Assembly (NCBI RefSeq): GCF_025399895.1
Contig: NZ_JAODUA010000025.1
Span: forward strand, 1-64,000
Length of the DNA: 64,000 bases
Direction of reading: 5' to 3'
Source of the DNA: Streptomyces sp. ASQP_92
GTDB lineage: Bacteria > Actinomycetota > Actinomycetes > Streptomycetales > Streptomycetaceae
Below the pieces are notes generated by a model that saw nothing but the letters and a program-made list of their open reading frames with translations, was not told the origin of the DNA and did not search any database. Each line of letters opens with the position of its first letter. The stretch's first letter is position 1. The position numbers and the translations under genes are program-made. Shown in pieces: positions 24,094-32,533 of this stretch.

Positions 24094-24304
24094 GGTGTCC
24101 CCTCCCTGCGGGCGCCGCTCCGGGTGGGCCGGGCGGCGGCGGGCTCCATTGTCCCCCGCCCGGAGGGCCGGTGTCCGGACCGGGGCGTACGGTGTTCTCG
24201 ACAGACCAGGGGGCCGGGGCGACACGTGCCCCCGGCTGCCGCGCAGGGTCAGTTCCCCCGGGTCCCGCTGTGGCCCGGCCGGGGTCCAAGAGGAAGGTGT
24301 CCGA

Positions 24305-25057
24305 GTGTCCCGCCGCAGAATCGGCTTCTGGTACCGCCTGGCGGCGGTCATCTCAAAGCCACCGCTGGTCGTTCTGTTCAAGCGGGACTGGCAGGGAATG
24401 GAGAACATTCCGGCCGACGGCGGATTCATCACCGCCATCAATCACAACTCGTATCTGGACATGTTCTCGTACGGCCATTTCCAATACAACAGCGGACGAG
24501 TGCCCCGATTCCTGGCGAAGGCGGCGCTTTTCAAGACCCCCGTCATCGGCACCCTGCTGCGCGGCACCGGCCAGATTCCCGTCTATCGCGAGTCCACCAA
24601 CGCCGTCGGCGCCTTCCGGGCCGCCGTGGACGCCGTCGAACGCGGTGAATGCGTCGCCTTCTATCCCGAGGGCACTCTCACCCGCGATCCCGACCAGTGG
24701 CCGATGACCGCGAAGACCGGCGTCGCGCGGGCCGCCCTGATGACCCGGGCGCCCGTCATCCCGGTCGCCCAGTGGGGCGCCAACTTGGCGATGCCGCCGT
24801 ACGCCAAGGAGAAGAAGGTCCGCTTCTTCCCGCGCAAGACGCTCCAGGTGAAGGCCGGTCCACCGGTCGACCTCGACCGGTTCTACGACAAGGAGCCGAC
24901 GCCCGACGTGCTCAAGGAGGTCACCGAGGTCATCATGGCCGCGATCACGTCCCTCCTGGAGGAGTTGCGGGGCGAGCAGGCCCCCGAGAAACCGTACGAT
25001 CTGCGCGAGGTCCGCGCGCGCCAGCGCCGAGAGGCCGCCGGAGAGGGCACCAAGTGA
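24305..25057 (+). CDS. 1-acyl-sn-glycerol-3-phosphate acyltransferase (PlsC family)
   Basis: A 250-residue glycerolipid acyltransferase. The catalytic NHNSYLD block (NHX4D-like, beginning ITAINHNSYLDMFSYG) and the FYPEGTLTRDP block are the two family hallmarks, with GTGQIPVYRE between them. The N-terminus has a hydrophobic stretch (FWYRLAAVISKPPLVVLF) that may sit in the membrane. GTG 24305 follows AGGAAGG. Its last codons overlap the gpsA start (GTGA), so it is coupled to glycerol-3-phosphate synthesis; the two products would work in succession in phospholipid synthesis. Confidence 0.92.
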   Translation: MSRRRIGFWYRLAAVISKPPLVVLFKRDWQGMENIPADGGFITAINHNSYLDMFSYGHFQYNSGRVPRFLAKAALFKTPVIGTLLRGTGQIPVYRESTNAVGAFRAAVDAVERGECVAFYPEGTLTRDPDQWPMTAKTGVARAALMTRAPVIPVAQWGANLAMPPYAKEKKVRFFPRKTLQVKAGPPVDLDRFYDKEPTPDVLKEVTEVIMAAITSLLEELRGEQAPEKPYDLREVRARQRREAAGEGTK

Positions 25058-26067
25058 CACAAGGCACCACCAAGGCAGCGGTGTTCGGGACCGGTTCGTG
25101 GGGCACGGCGTTCGCCATGGTCCTCGCCGACGCGGGGTGCGACGTCACCCTGTGGGCCCGCCGCCCCGAACTCGTCGAAGCGGTCAACTCCACCCGCACC
25201 AACCCGGACTACCTGCCCGGCATCGAACTCCCCGCCTCCGTACGGGCCACCACCGACCCCGCCGAGGCCGCGGCCGGCGCCGACTTCACGGTGCTCGCCG
25301 TCCCCTCCCAGACGCTGCGCGACAACCTCGCCGCGTGGGCGCCCCTGCTGGCCCCCGGCACCGTGCTGGTCTCCCTGATGAAGGGCGTCGAACTCGGCAC
25401 CGCCAAGCGGATGAGCGAGGTCGTCGCCGAGGTCGCCAAGGTCCCCGAGGACCGCGTCGCCGTGGTCACCGGGCCCAATCTGGCCAGGGAGATCGCCCAC
25501 CGGATGCCGGCCGCGGCCGTCGTCGCCTGCCGCGACGAAGCCGTCGCCCAGCGCCTCCAGGCCGCCTGCCACACCCCGTACTTCCGCCCGTACACCAACA
25601 CCGACGTCGTCGGCTGCGAACTGGGCGGCGCCGTCAAGAACGTCATCGGGCTCGCCGTCGGCATCGCCGACGGCATGGGGCTCGGCGACAACGCCAAGGG
25701 CTCGCTCATCACCCGCGGCCTCGCCGAAACCACCCGGCTCGGGCTCGCGATGGGCGCCGACCCGCTGACGTTCTCCGGGCTCGCGGGCCTCGGCGACCTC
25801 GTCGCCACCTGCTCCTCGCCCCTGTCGCGCAACCACACCTTCGGCACCAACCTCGGCAAGGGCATGACGCTGGCGGAGACCATCGCGGTCACCAAGCAGA
25901 CCGCCGAGGGCGTCAAGTCCTGTGAATCCGTGCTGGATCTGGCCCGCAGGCACGGCGTCGACATGCCCATCACGGAGACCGTCGTCGGCATCGTCCACGA
26001 GGGCAAGCCGCCGGTCGTCGCGCTCAAGGAGCTCATGTCGCGCAGCGCCAAGGCCGAGCGCCGCTGA
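25054..26067 (+). CDS. gpsA: NAD(P)-dependent glycerol-3-phosphate dehydrogenase
   Basis: A 337-residue cytoplasmic dehydrogenase that reduces dihydroxyacetone phosphate to sn-glycerol 3-phosphate for lipid synthesis. The Rossmann motif is AAVFGTGSWGTAFA near the N-terminus. VTGPNLAREIAHRMPAAAV, the catalytic-lysine region ELGGAVKNVIGLAVGIADG and GLAGLGDLVATCSSPLSRN are all family signatures. GTG 25054 overlaps the TGA of the acyltransferase gene. The length is typical. The last gene of the likely operon or a near neighbour is ddl. Confidence 0.96.
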   Translation: MTQGTTKAAVFGTGSWGTAFAMVLADAGCDVTLWARRPELVEAVNSTRTNPDYLPGIELPASVRATTDPAEAAAGADFTVLAVPSQTLRDNLAAWAPLLAPGTVLVSLMKGVELGTAKRMSEVVAEVAKVPEDRVAVVTGPNLAREIAHRMPAAAVVACRDEAVAQRLQAACHTPYFRPYTNTDVVGCELGGAVKNVIGLAVGIADGMGLGDNAKGSLITRGLAETTRLGLAMGADPLTFSGLAGLGDLVATCSSPLSRNHTFGTNLGKGMTLAETIAVTKQTAEGVKSCESVLDLARRHGVDMPITETVVGIVHEGKPPVVALKELMSRSAKAERR

Positions 26068-26124
26068 CCGCGCCGGGCCCGCGGCCGTGGACCGGGCGCC
26101 TCGAACGGGTACTCTCAACGCGAT

Positions 26125-27282
26125 ATGAGCAGCGAGAACCTCCCCCAGAGCCCTGAGAAGCAGCTCCGCAAGCCGCGGGTGGCCGTCGTGTTCGGCGGTC
26201 GCAGTTCGGAACACGGCATCTCGGTCGTGACCGCGGGCGCGGTGCTGCGCGCCATCGACCGTACGAAGTACGACGTGTTGCCCATCGGCATCACGACGGA
26301 CGGCCGCTGGGCGCTCACCGCCGACGACCCGGAGCGCATGGCGATCACCGACCGGCGCACCCCCAGCGTCGACGAGCTCGCCGAGTCCCCCGAGGGCGGC
26401 GTGGTGCTGCCCGTGGACCCGGGCAGCCGCGAAGTCGTCTACAGCGAGCCCGGCTCGGTGCCCAAGGCGCTCGGCGAGGTCGACGTCGTCTTCCCGGTGC
26501 TGCACGGCCCCTACGGCGAGGACGGCACCCTCCAGGGCCTCCTGGAACTCTCCGGCATCCCCTACGTCGGCGCGGGCGTCCTCGCCTCCGCCGTCGGCCA
26601 GGACAAGGAGTACATGAAGCGCGTCTTCACCTCCTTCGGGCTGCCCGTCGGCCCCTACCTCGTGGTGCGTCCGCGCGAGTGGGAGCAGGACGAGAAGGGC
26701 GCCCGCCAGCGCATCGCCGACTTCGCCGGTGAGCACGGCTGGCCGCTGTTCATCAAGCCCTCCCGGGCCGGCTCCTCGTTCGGCATCACCAAGGTGGACT
26801 CCTTCGAGGGCCTGGACGAGGCCATCGCCGAGGCCCGCCGCCACGACCCCAAGTTCCTCGTCGAGTCGCTGCTGCGCGGCCGCGAGATCGAGTGCGGGGT
26901 CCTGGAGTTCGAGGACGGGCCGCGGGCGAGCGTGCCCGCCGAGATCCCGCCGGTGACCGCCCACGAGTTCTACGACTTCGAGGCCAAGTACATCGACTCG
27001 GCGGCCGGCCTCGTGCCCGCGCCGATCGGCGACGAGGCCACCGCCGAGGTGCAGCGCCTGGCCGTCGCGGCCTTCGAGGCCGCCTCCTGCGAGGGCCTGG
27101 TCCGCGCGGACTTCTTCCTCCAGGACGACGGCGGGTTCGTCATCAACGAGATCAACACGATGCCGGGCTTCACGCCGATCTCGATGTACCCGCGCATGTG
27201 GCAGGAGAGCGGCGTCGAGTACGCGGACCTGGTCGACAAGCTCATCCAGGCGGCGCTGCGCCGGCCCACGGGCCTGCGCTGA
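26125..27282 (+). CDS. ddl: D-alanine--D-alanine ligase
   Basis: A 385-residue ATP-grasp ligase that joins two D-alanines for peptidoglycan. The first motif is FGGRSSEHGISVVTAGAV (about 23-40) and the second is VLHGPYGEDGTLQGLLE. The omega-loop EFYDFEAKY, with its tyrosine, marks a D-Ala-D-Ala rather than a D-Ala-D-lactate enzyme. The C-terminal metal site is NEINTMPGFT. The N-terminal 17 residues are extra and polar. No clear ribosome site precedes ATG 26125; TACTCT lies 15 bp upstream, so a leaderless transcript is possible. The intergenic distance from gpsA is 57 bp. Confidence 0.95.
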   Translation: MSSENLPQSPEKQLRKPRVAVVFGGRSSEHGISVVTAGAVLRAIDRTKYDVLPIGITTDGRWALTADDPERMAITDRRTPSVDELAESPEGGVVLPVDPGSREVVYSEPGSVPKALGEVDVVFPVLHGPYGEDGTLQGLLELSGIPYVGAGVLASAVGQDKEYMKRVFTSFGLPVGPYLVVRPREWEQDEKGARQRIADFAGEHGWPLFIKPSRAGSSFGITKVDSFEGLDEAIAEARRHDPKFLVESLLRGREIECGVLEFEDGPRASVPAEIPPVTAHEFYDFEAKYIDSAAGLVPAPIGDEATAEVQRLAVAAFEAASCEGLVRADFFLQDDGGFVINEINTMPGFTPISMYPRMWQESGVEYADLVDKLIQAALRRPTGLR

Positions 27283-27390
27283 GCGCTTCGCGGCACAACG
27301 GCGGGAGCGGGGCGGGCGGGGGAGGCCGATGCCCGGCGGCCGCCCGCACCCCGCGAAGCCGCGCGGCACGTGCCGGACGTGCCGGTCCCG

Positions 27391-27867
27391 TCAGACGGTC
27401 TTGGGGATGGCCTCGTCCACGGGGGTGGCGAAGGCCTGGAGCAGGGACGCGTCGTTGGTGTACCGGGTCCCCGTCAGAATCTCCACGTAGGGGTCCCGGT
27501 ACTGGGTGATGAAGCGGGGGCCCTGGTCACGCTTCTGCACCGTCCAGTCGACGCCGCCCACACCGATGCCCGGAAGCGTCGGATCCGACATCTCCTCGGG
27601 GCGCGGGATCCCGCAGCGCAGTACGATCTCCGCGTCCCCGTCCCCCCAGCGGGCCGTCAGCGGCGAGTTCGGGGTGGGGTCGTGCCGCTTCTGTCTGGCC
27701 ACGGTGTCGGGCAGGAGTCCGTCCAGGGCCGTGCAGGCGGCGGCCTCCTTCGCGGGGGGCGAGGGAACCGCCACCTTCGCGGTGGCGTCGGACGAAGAAC
27801 AGCCCGCGGCCGCCAGGACGGCGACCGCGGGCAGGACGAGCAGCGGCCGGCGGCGAGAGAAAGTCAC
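27391..27867 (-). CDS. DUF3515 lipoprotein
   Basis: A 158-residue lipoprotein. GTG 27867 gives an n-region with SRRRP, a hydrophobic core (LLVLPAVAVLAAAG) and a lipobox LAAAGC with the cysteine at about residue 23. The mature part matches DUF3515: CTALDGLLPDTV; ARWGDGDAEIVLRCGIPRP; GVDWTVQKRDQGPRFITQYRDPYVEIL. DUF3515 proteins are conserved in actinomycetes and of unknown function. It lies 20 bp after the one-domain AsnC gene on the same strand, so the two are probably co-transcribed. Confidence 0.88.
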   Translation of the reverse strand: MTFSRRRPLLVLPAVAVLAAAGCSSSDATAKVAVPSPPAKEAAACTALDGLLPDTVARQKRHDPTPNSPLTARWGDGDAEIVLRCGIPRPEEMSDPTLPGIGVGGVDWTVQKRDQGPRFITQYRDPYVEILTGTRYTNDASLLQAFATPVDEAIPKTV

Positions 27868-27887
27868 CGGCCCAGGGTAAGCGGGGG

Positions 27888-28121
27888 CTACAGATGGACG
27901 ACCGGGCAGGTCAGCGTTCTTGTGATGCCGTCCACCTGCTGGACCTTGGCGACCACCATGCGACCGAGTTCGTCGACCGTCTCGGCCTGGGCCCGCACGA
28001 TCACGTCGTAGGGCCCGGTCACGTCTTCGGCCTGGATGACTCCCGCGAGCTCTGCGATGGCCTCGGCGACTGTCGACGCCTTGCCCACCTCGGTCTGAAT
28101 GAGGATGTACGCCTGTACCAC
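27888..28121 (-). CDS. stand-alone AsnC/Lrp ligand-binding (RAM) domain protein
   Basis: A 77-residue protein consisting only of the RAM domain of Lrp/AsnC regulators (VQAYILIQTEVGKASTVAEAIAEL; TGPYDVIVRAQAETVDELGRMVV; VDGITRTLTCPVVHL), without the helix-turn-helix. GTG 28121 follows GGAGG with 4 bp spacing. Such proteins bind amino acids and often pair with full-length Lrp regulators; the ligand is unknown. It is divergent from thiL and probably co-transcribed with the DUF3515 gene. Confidence 0.88.
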   Translation of the reverse strand: MVQAYILIQTEVGKASTVAEAIAELAGVIQAEDVTGPYDVIVRAQAETVDELGRMVVAKVQQVDGITRTLTCPVVHL

Positions 28122-28345
28122 GGAACCTCCAGGGCGGCCACGAGGATCATGTGGGGGAGAGAAAGAGACGCCACGGTACCGCGTCGCCCCGCGCGACGGG
28201 GAGACCCGCGCGACCGGCCGCTCGAGCCGCGCGGCGAGAGCGGCCACGAAGTTGACGTATGTGTTGACGGTACCCACGCCCGTGACGGCTCGCGACCGCA
28301 AGCGCACGGGGGCAGAAGAGGTACGAAGATGAGAGGTGGAACACG

Positions 28346-29311
28346 GTGAAAGGCACTGTGGGCGAGTTGGGGGAGTTCGGGCTCATCAGGGAGCTGACCT
28401 CCCGGCTCACCTCCACCCCCGCGGTCCGGCTGGGGCCGGGCGACGACGCCGCGGTCGTGACCGCACCCGACCGCAGGGTGGTCGCCAGCACGGACATCCT
28501 CCTGGAGGGCCGGCACTTCCGCCGCGACTGGTCGACGGCGTACGACGTGGGGCGCAAGGCCGCCGCGCAGAACTTGGCCGACATCGCCGCCATGGGCGCG
28601 GTGCCGACCGCGGTGCTGCTCGGCCTGGTGGTGCCGGCCGAGCTGCCGGTCACCTGGCCCACCGAGCTGATGGACGGCATCCGCGACGAGTGCCAGGTGG
28701 CGGGCGCTGCCGTGGTCGGCGGCGATGTGGTGCGCGGGGACACCATCACCGTGGCGATCACCGCGCTCGGCGACCTGCGCAACCACGAGCCGGTGACCCG
28801 GGCCGGCGCCCAGCCCGGCGACGTCGTGGCCGTGACGGGCTGGCTCGGCTGGTCGGCGGCGGGCTACGCGGTCCTCTCGCGCGGCTTCCGTTCACCGCGC
28901 GCCTTCGTCGAGGCGCACCGGCGCCCCGAACCCCCGTACCACGCGGGCCCCGCGGCGGCCGGGCTCGGCGCCACCGCCATGACCGACGTCAGCGACGGCC
29001 TGGTCGCCGACCTCGGCCACATCGCCGAGGCCAGCAAGGTCCGCATCGATCTGCGCTCCGGTCTCATCGACATCCCGACGCAGATGAGCGACATCGGCCA
29101 GGCCGTGGGCGTCGACCCGTTGCAGTGGGTGCTCACCGGCGGCGAGGACCACGCGATCGTGGCGACGTTCCCGCCGGACGTGAAGCTGCCCGCCCGCTGG
29201 AGGGTCATCGGCGAGGTCCTCAACCCGTCCGCGCTGCCCACCGTCACCGTGGACGGGGCGCCCTGGACCAGCAAGGGCGGCTGGGACCACTTCGGGGACG
29301 ATCCCGAGTGA
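28346..29311 (+). CDS. thiL: thiamine-monophosphate kinase
   Basis: A 321-residue kinase that makes thiamine diphosphate from the monophosphate, the last step of the pathway. The AIR-synthetase-like fold is clear: LGPGDDAAVV (30-39), VASTDILLEGRHFRRDW (46-62), a metal- and phosphate-binding GRKAAAQNLADIAAMGA, AAVVGGDVVRGD and TDVSDGLVADLG. GTG 28346 follows GAGAGG. Its stop overlaps the thiD start by GTGA, so the two thiamine genes are coupled. Confidence 0.95.
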   Translation: MKGTVGELGEFGLIRELTSRLTSTPAVRLGPGDDAAVVTAPDRRVVASTDILLEGRHFRRDWSTAYDVGRKAAAQNLADIAAMGAVPTAVLLGLVVPAELPVTWPTELMDGIRDECQVAGAAVVGGDVVRGDTITVAITALGDLRNHEPVTRAGAQPGDVVAVTGWLGWSAAGYAVLSRGFRSPRAFVEAHRRPEPPYHAGPAAAGLGATAMTDVSDGLVADLGHIAEASKVRIDLRSGLIDIPTQMSDIGQAVGVDPLQWVLTGGEDHAIVATFPPDVKLPARWRVIGEVLNPSALPTVTVDGAPWTSKGGWDHFGDDPE

Positions 29312-30114
29312 TCCCCACCGTGCTCACCGTCGCCGGATCCGACTCCGGCGGCGGCGCGGGCATCCAGGCCGACCTCAAGACGATGCTGGCGCACGGCGTG
29401 CACGGCATGAGCGTGATCACCGCCGTCACCGCGCAGAACTCGCTGGGCGTCCAGGGCGCCTGGGAGCTGCCGGTGGAGGCGGTGCGGGCCCAGTACCGGG
29501 CCGTCGTCGACGACATCGGCGTCCAGGCCGTCAAGACCGGCATGCTGTCATCGGCGGCCCTGGTGGAGGCGGTCGCCGAGCTGCTCGCCGCCACCGCGGC
29601 CCCCGTCGTCGTGGACCCGGTGGGCGTCTCCAAGCACGGCGACCCGCTGCTCGCCGCCGAAGCCCTCGACTCCGTACGCACCCGGCTGCTGCCCGCCGCG
29701 ACCGTCGCCACCCCCAACCTGGACGAGGTGACCCAGCTCACCGGCGTCCTGGTCGAGGACGAGGACGGGATGCGGCGCGCGGCCGGCGCGATCCTGGAGT
29801 TCGGGCCGCGATGGGCGCTGATCAAGGGCGGCCACCTGCCCGGGGACCCAGGGCGGGCGGGCGGGAACCAGGCCGTCGATCTGCTCACCGACGGCACCGA
29901 GGAGCACTGGCTGCGGGCGCCGCGCCTGGACAACCGGCACACTCACGGCACGGGCTGCACGCTGGCCTCGGCCATCGCCTCGGGCCTCGCCCGGGGGCTC
30001 GCGGTCCCGGAGGCGGTCGGCGCCGCCAAGGAGTACGTCACCGGCGCCATCGCCGCCGGGTTCGCGCTCGGCGCGGGGATCGGTCCGGTCGACCACGGCT
30101 GGCGCTTTCGCTGA
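29308..30114 (+). CDS. thiD: hydroxymethylpyrimidine/phosphomethylpyrimidine kinase
   Basis: A 268-residue ribokinase-fold enzyme that phosphorylates hydroxymethylpyrimidine twice in thiamine synthesis. Start motif TVAGSDSGGGAGIQADLKT; VITAVTAQNS; DPVGVSKHGDPLL and the C-terminal anion-hole motif NRHTHGTGCTLASAIASGLA are all present. It begins GTG 29308, overlapping thiL. A bidirectional terminator separates it from the convergent rpmB. No riboswitch is seen at this operon. Confidence 0.95.
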   Translation: MIPTVLTVAGSDSGGGAGIQADLKTMLAHGVHGMSVITAVTAQNSLGVQGAWELPVEAVRAQYRAVVDDIGVQAVKTGMLSSAALVEAVAELLAATAAPVVVDPVGVSKHGDPLLAAEALDSVRTRLLPAATVATPNLDEVTQLTGVLVEDEDGMRRAAGAILEFGPRWALIKGGHLPGDPGRAGGNQAVDLLTDGTEEHWLRAPRLDNRHTHGTGCTLASAIASGLARGLAVPEAVGAAKEYVTGAIAAGFALGAGIGPVDHGWRFR

Positions 30115-30158
30115 TCGGTCGATCAAGTCGATCAAGGGGGCCGTGCCCGGGTACGGCA

Positions 30159-30190
30159 AAAAGCCGGTCCACCGAGGTGGACCGGCTTTT
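30159..30190. terminator. bidirectional terminator between thiD and rpmB
   Basis: A perfect stem, AAAAGCCGGTCCACC with GGTGGACCGGCTTTT, has A/T runs on both sides and serves both convergent genes. Confidence 0.92.
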
Positions 30191-30230
30191 CAAGGCAACC
30201 GCAGGGGCTGCGCTACGACAGACGTCGCAA

Positions 30231-30416
30231 TTAGCGCGAGACCTTGCCGGCCTTGATGCACGAGGTGCAGACGTTGAGCCGCTTCGGCGTCCGACCGACC
30301 ACGGCACGCACGCGCTGGATGTTCGGGTTCCAGCGACGGGACGTACGGCGGTGCGAGTGCGAAATGTTGTTGCCGAAGCCCGGCCCCTTGCCGCAGACGT
30401 CGCAGTTGGCAGCCAC
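30231..30416 (-). CDS. rpmB: 50S ribosomal protein L28 (zinc-binding form)
   Basis: A 61-residue ribosomal protein. CDVCGKGPGFGNN at the N-terminus and CTSCIKAGKV near the C-terminus supply the four cysteines of the zinc-containing (C+) type. Streptomyces also encode zinc-free paralogues, which are controlled by Zur; none is seen here. GTG 30416 follows GGAG on the coding strand. Upstream, a perfect TGCATT-A-AATGCA palindrome lies at 30439-30451, near where a promoter should be; its role is unknown. Confidence 0.96.
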   Translation of the reverse strand: MAANCDVCGKGPGFGNNISHSHRRTSRRWNPNIQRVRAVVGRTPKRLNVCTSCIKAGKVSR

Positions 30417-30670
30417 GGGTCACTCCAAAAGCTTCAGATGCATTAAATGCACTTACAGTGAAATCCGGCGCACCGGAATCAGAGATCTGAAGTGGCTTGC
30501 CGGGGGAATTGGCCCGACTCTCGCCGGGCAACCGAAGCAGCATACAACGCCTGCTCCGGAGATACGAAACTACCACGGTCTCGGCCGCCCCCGCCCCGGC
30601 CCCCGGCCCGGGCCCCCGCCGGGTCTACCCTGCGCTTCATCCGCTCGCCGTCCGCAAGGAGGACCACCAG

Positions 30671-32278
30671 GTGCCGCAGACCCTCGATGCCGTCGCGGTA
30701 CGCGGCTGGTGCGCGCTGGCGCTGGACGCGCTGGGCCGGGACCGCGAGGCGATCGACGCGATCAACGTGTATCCGGTCGCGGACGGGGACACCGGCACGA
30801 ACCTCTACCTGACGATGGAGTCCGCCGCCCAGGCCGTCGAGGCCGTCTTCGCCGCCTACCCCGAACCCCCGGTGTACGACGGCGTCCCGCCCACCGCCGA
30901 TGTCGTACGGGCCATGGCGCACGGCGCGCTGATCGGCGCCCGCGGCAACTCCGGCACGATCCTGGCCCAGCTCCTGCGGGGCATGGCGGAAGTCGTCGCG
31001 GCCGGCGACGGCGATCTGGCCGAGGCGCTGGGCAGGGCCGCCTCCGCGGCCTATCGGGCGGTCGCCCACCCCGTCGAGGGCACCGTCCTGACCGTGGCCA
31101 CCGCCGCGGCGAAGGCGGCCCGCAACGCCGACGGCACTCCGGCGGCGGTGGCCCAGGCCGCCTACGCGGGCGCCCGTGACGCCCTGGACGCGACGCCCTC
31201 CCAGCTGGCCGCGCTCGGCCGGGCCGGCGTGGTGGACGCGGGCGGGCGGGGCCTGGTGACCGTGCTCGGCGCCCTGGTCCAGGCCCTCTCCGGAGAGGCT
31301 CCCGTGGTGCGCGGCGAGGCTTTGGTACCCGTGCCGGCGGGGGACTGCCCGGCCGAGGCCGCCGCCGCGGGCCCCGCCTTCGAGGTGATCCACCTCCTGG
31401 AGGCCGACGACGCGGCGGTGGACCGGCTGCGGGCCAAGCTCGACCGGCTCGGCGACTCACTGGTCATCGTCGGCGGCGACGGGCTGTGGAACGTCCACGT
31501 CCACGTCGACGACGCCGGGGCCGCAGTGGAGGCCGCCGTGGAGGCGGGCCGGCCCTACCGGATCCGCATCACGCACTTCGCGCAGCAGGCCGCCGTCGAG
31601 CCGCCCAGGGAACAGGTCCAGCGGGCCGTCGTCGCCGTCGTGCCCGGCGAGGGGCTGGCCGCGCTGTGCGCCGAGGCCGGTGCGACGACCGTGCTGACCC
31701 GCCCCGGCGAGGCCCCGGCCAGCGGGGAACTCGTCGAGGCGATCCGGCGCGCGCACGCCCGCGAGGTGGTACTGCTGCCCAACGACGCCGAGCTGCGCCA
31801 CACGGCCGCGGCCGCCGTCGAGCAGGCCAGGGCCGAGGGGATCCGCGTCGCGCTCATCCCGACCAGGGCCGCCGTCCAGGGCATCGCGGCGCTCGCCGTG
31901 CACGCCCCCGACCGGCGCTTCGACGAGGACGTCGTCGCGATGACCTCCGCCGCCGGCGCGACCCGGCACGCCGAACTGGCCGTCGCCGAACGGCAGTCGT
32001 GGACGATGGCCGGTGTCTGCCAGGCCGGTGACGTCCTCGGCCTCATCGACGGCGACGTCGTCGTCATCGGCCAGGACCTGGCCGGCACCGCCCGCACCGT
32101 CCTCGACCGGATGCTGGCGGCGGGCGGCGAACTGGTCACCCTGGTCCTGTCCGCCGACGCCCCGCCGGACCTGGCCGCCACCCTCGAAAACCACGTCGGC
32201 AAGGCCCACTTGGCGGTCGACACCGTCGTGTACGAGGGCGGCCACCAAGGGGTCCCGCTGTTCATCGGCGTGGAGTAG
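30671..32278 (+). CDS. DAK/DhaL-domain kinase, FakA-like
   Basis: A 535-residue protein. The N-terminal DhaL domain has VYPVADGDTGTNLYLTM, whose aspartates coordinate Mg-ATP, and IGARGNSGTILAQLLRG. The middle and C-terminal parts match the FakA/YloV family, including NVHVHVDDAG and VPLFIGVE at the end. FakA phosphorylates fatty acids presented by the FakB partner in Gram-positives; no fakB (DegV-family) gene lies nearby. GTG 30671 follows AAGGAGG and was preferred to in-frame upstream starts from 30497. The gene precedes recG, as in many Gram-positives (yloV-recG). Confidence 0.88.
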   Translation: MPQTLDAVAVRGWCALALDALGRDREAIDAINVYPVADGDTGTNLYLTMESAAQAVEAVFAAYPEPPVYDGVPPTADVVRAMAHGALIGARGNSGTILAQLLRGMAEVVAAGDGDLAEALGRAASAAYRAVAHPVEGTVLTVATAAAKAARNADGTPAAVAQAAYAGARDALDATPSQLAALGRAGVVDAGGRGLVTVLGALVQALSGEAPVVRGEALVPVPAGDCPAEAAAAGPAFEVIHLLEADDAAVDRLRAKLDRLGDSLVIVGGDGLWNVHVHVDDAGAAVEAAVEAGRPYRIRITHFAQQAAVEPPREQVQRAVVAVVPGEGLAALCAEAGATTVLTRPGEAPASGELVEAIRRAHAREVVLLPNDAELRHTAAAAVEQARAEGIRVALIPTRAAVQGIAALAVHAPDRRFDEDVVAMTSAAGATRHAELAVAERQSWTMAGVCQAGDVLGLIDGDVVVIGQDLAGTARTVLDRMLAAGGELVTLVLSADAPPDLAATLENHVGKAHLAVDTVVYEGGHQGVPLFIGVE

Positions 32279-32491
32279 CAACACCCTTGGCGGGGGCGGT
32301 CGTTGAGGATGGCCGTCGGAGGCTGCCGGGCTCATGCGCCCCGCCGCCCAGGGCCGCCGCCGTCGCCCCGGCCGCCCGCCTCCGCGGCGCCGGTGGGGGC
32401 GCGGGTAGAGCGGATCCCGTACGAGGGGAGGCGGCGGCCGGAGTGGGGGAGGGCGTCGTCCTGGGGCCGGCGGCGCGGGTGTGACCAGCGG

Positions 32492-32500
32492 TTATCCACA
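32492..32500. promoter_or_regulatory. single DnaA box upstream of recG
   Basis: A perfect TTATCCACA, the classical DnaA box, 33 bp before the recG start. It is a lone copy. Streptomyces oriC boxes usually have G at position 3, so this could also be chance. Confidence 0.4.
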
Positions 32501-32533
32501 GGCTTTGGCGGGCTGTCAGTCCGGTGGTGTGCA

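Noticed and set aside
28336..29307. Long open frame running through thiL into thiD
   Set aside because: thiL motifs are in a different frame. The thiD frame upstream of GTG 29308 has no family resemblance.
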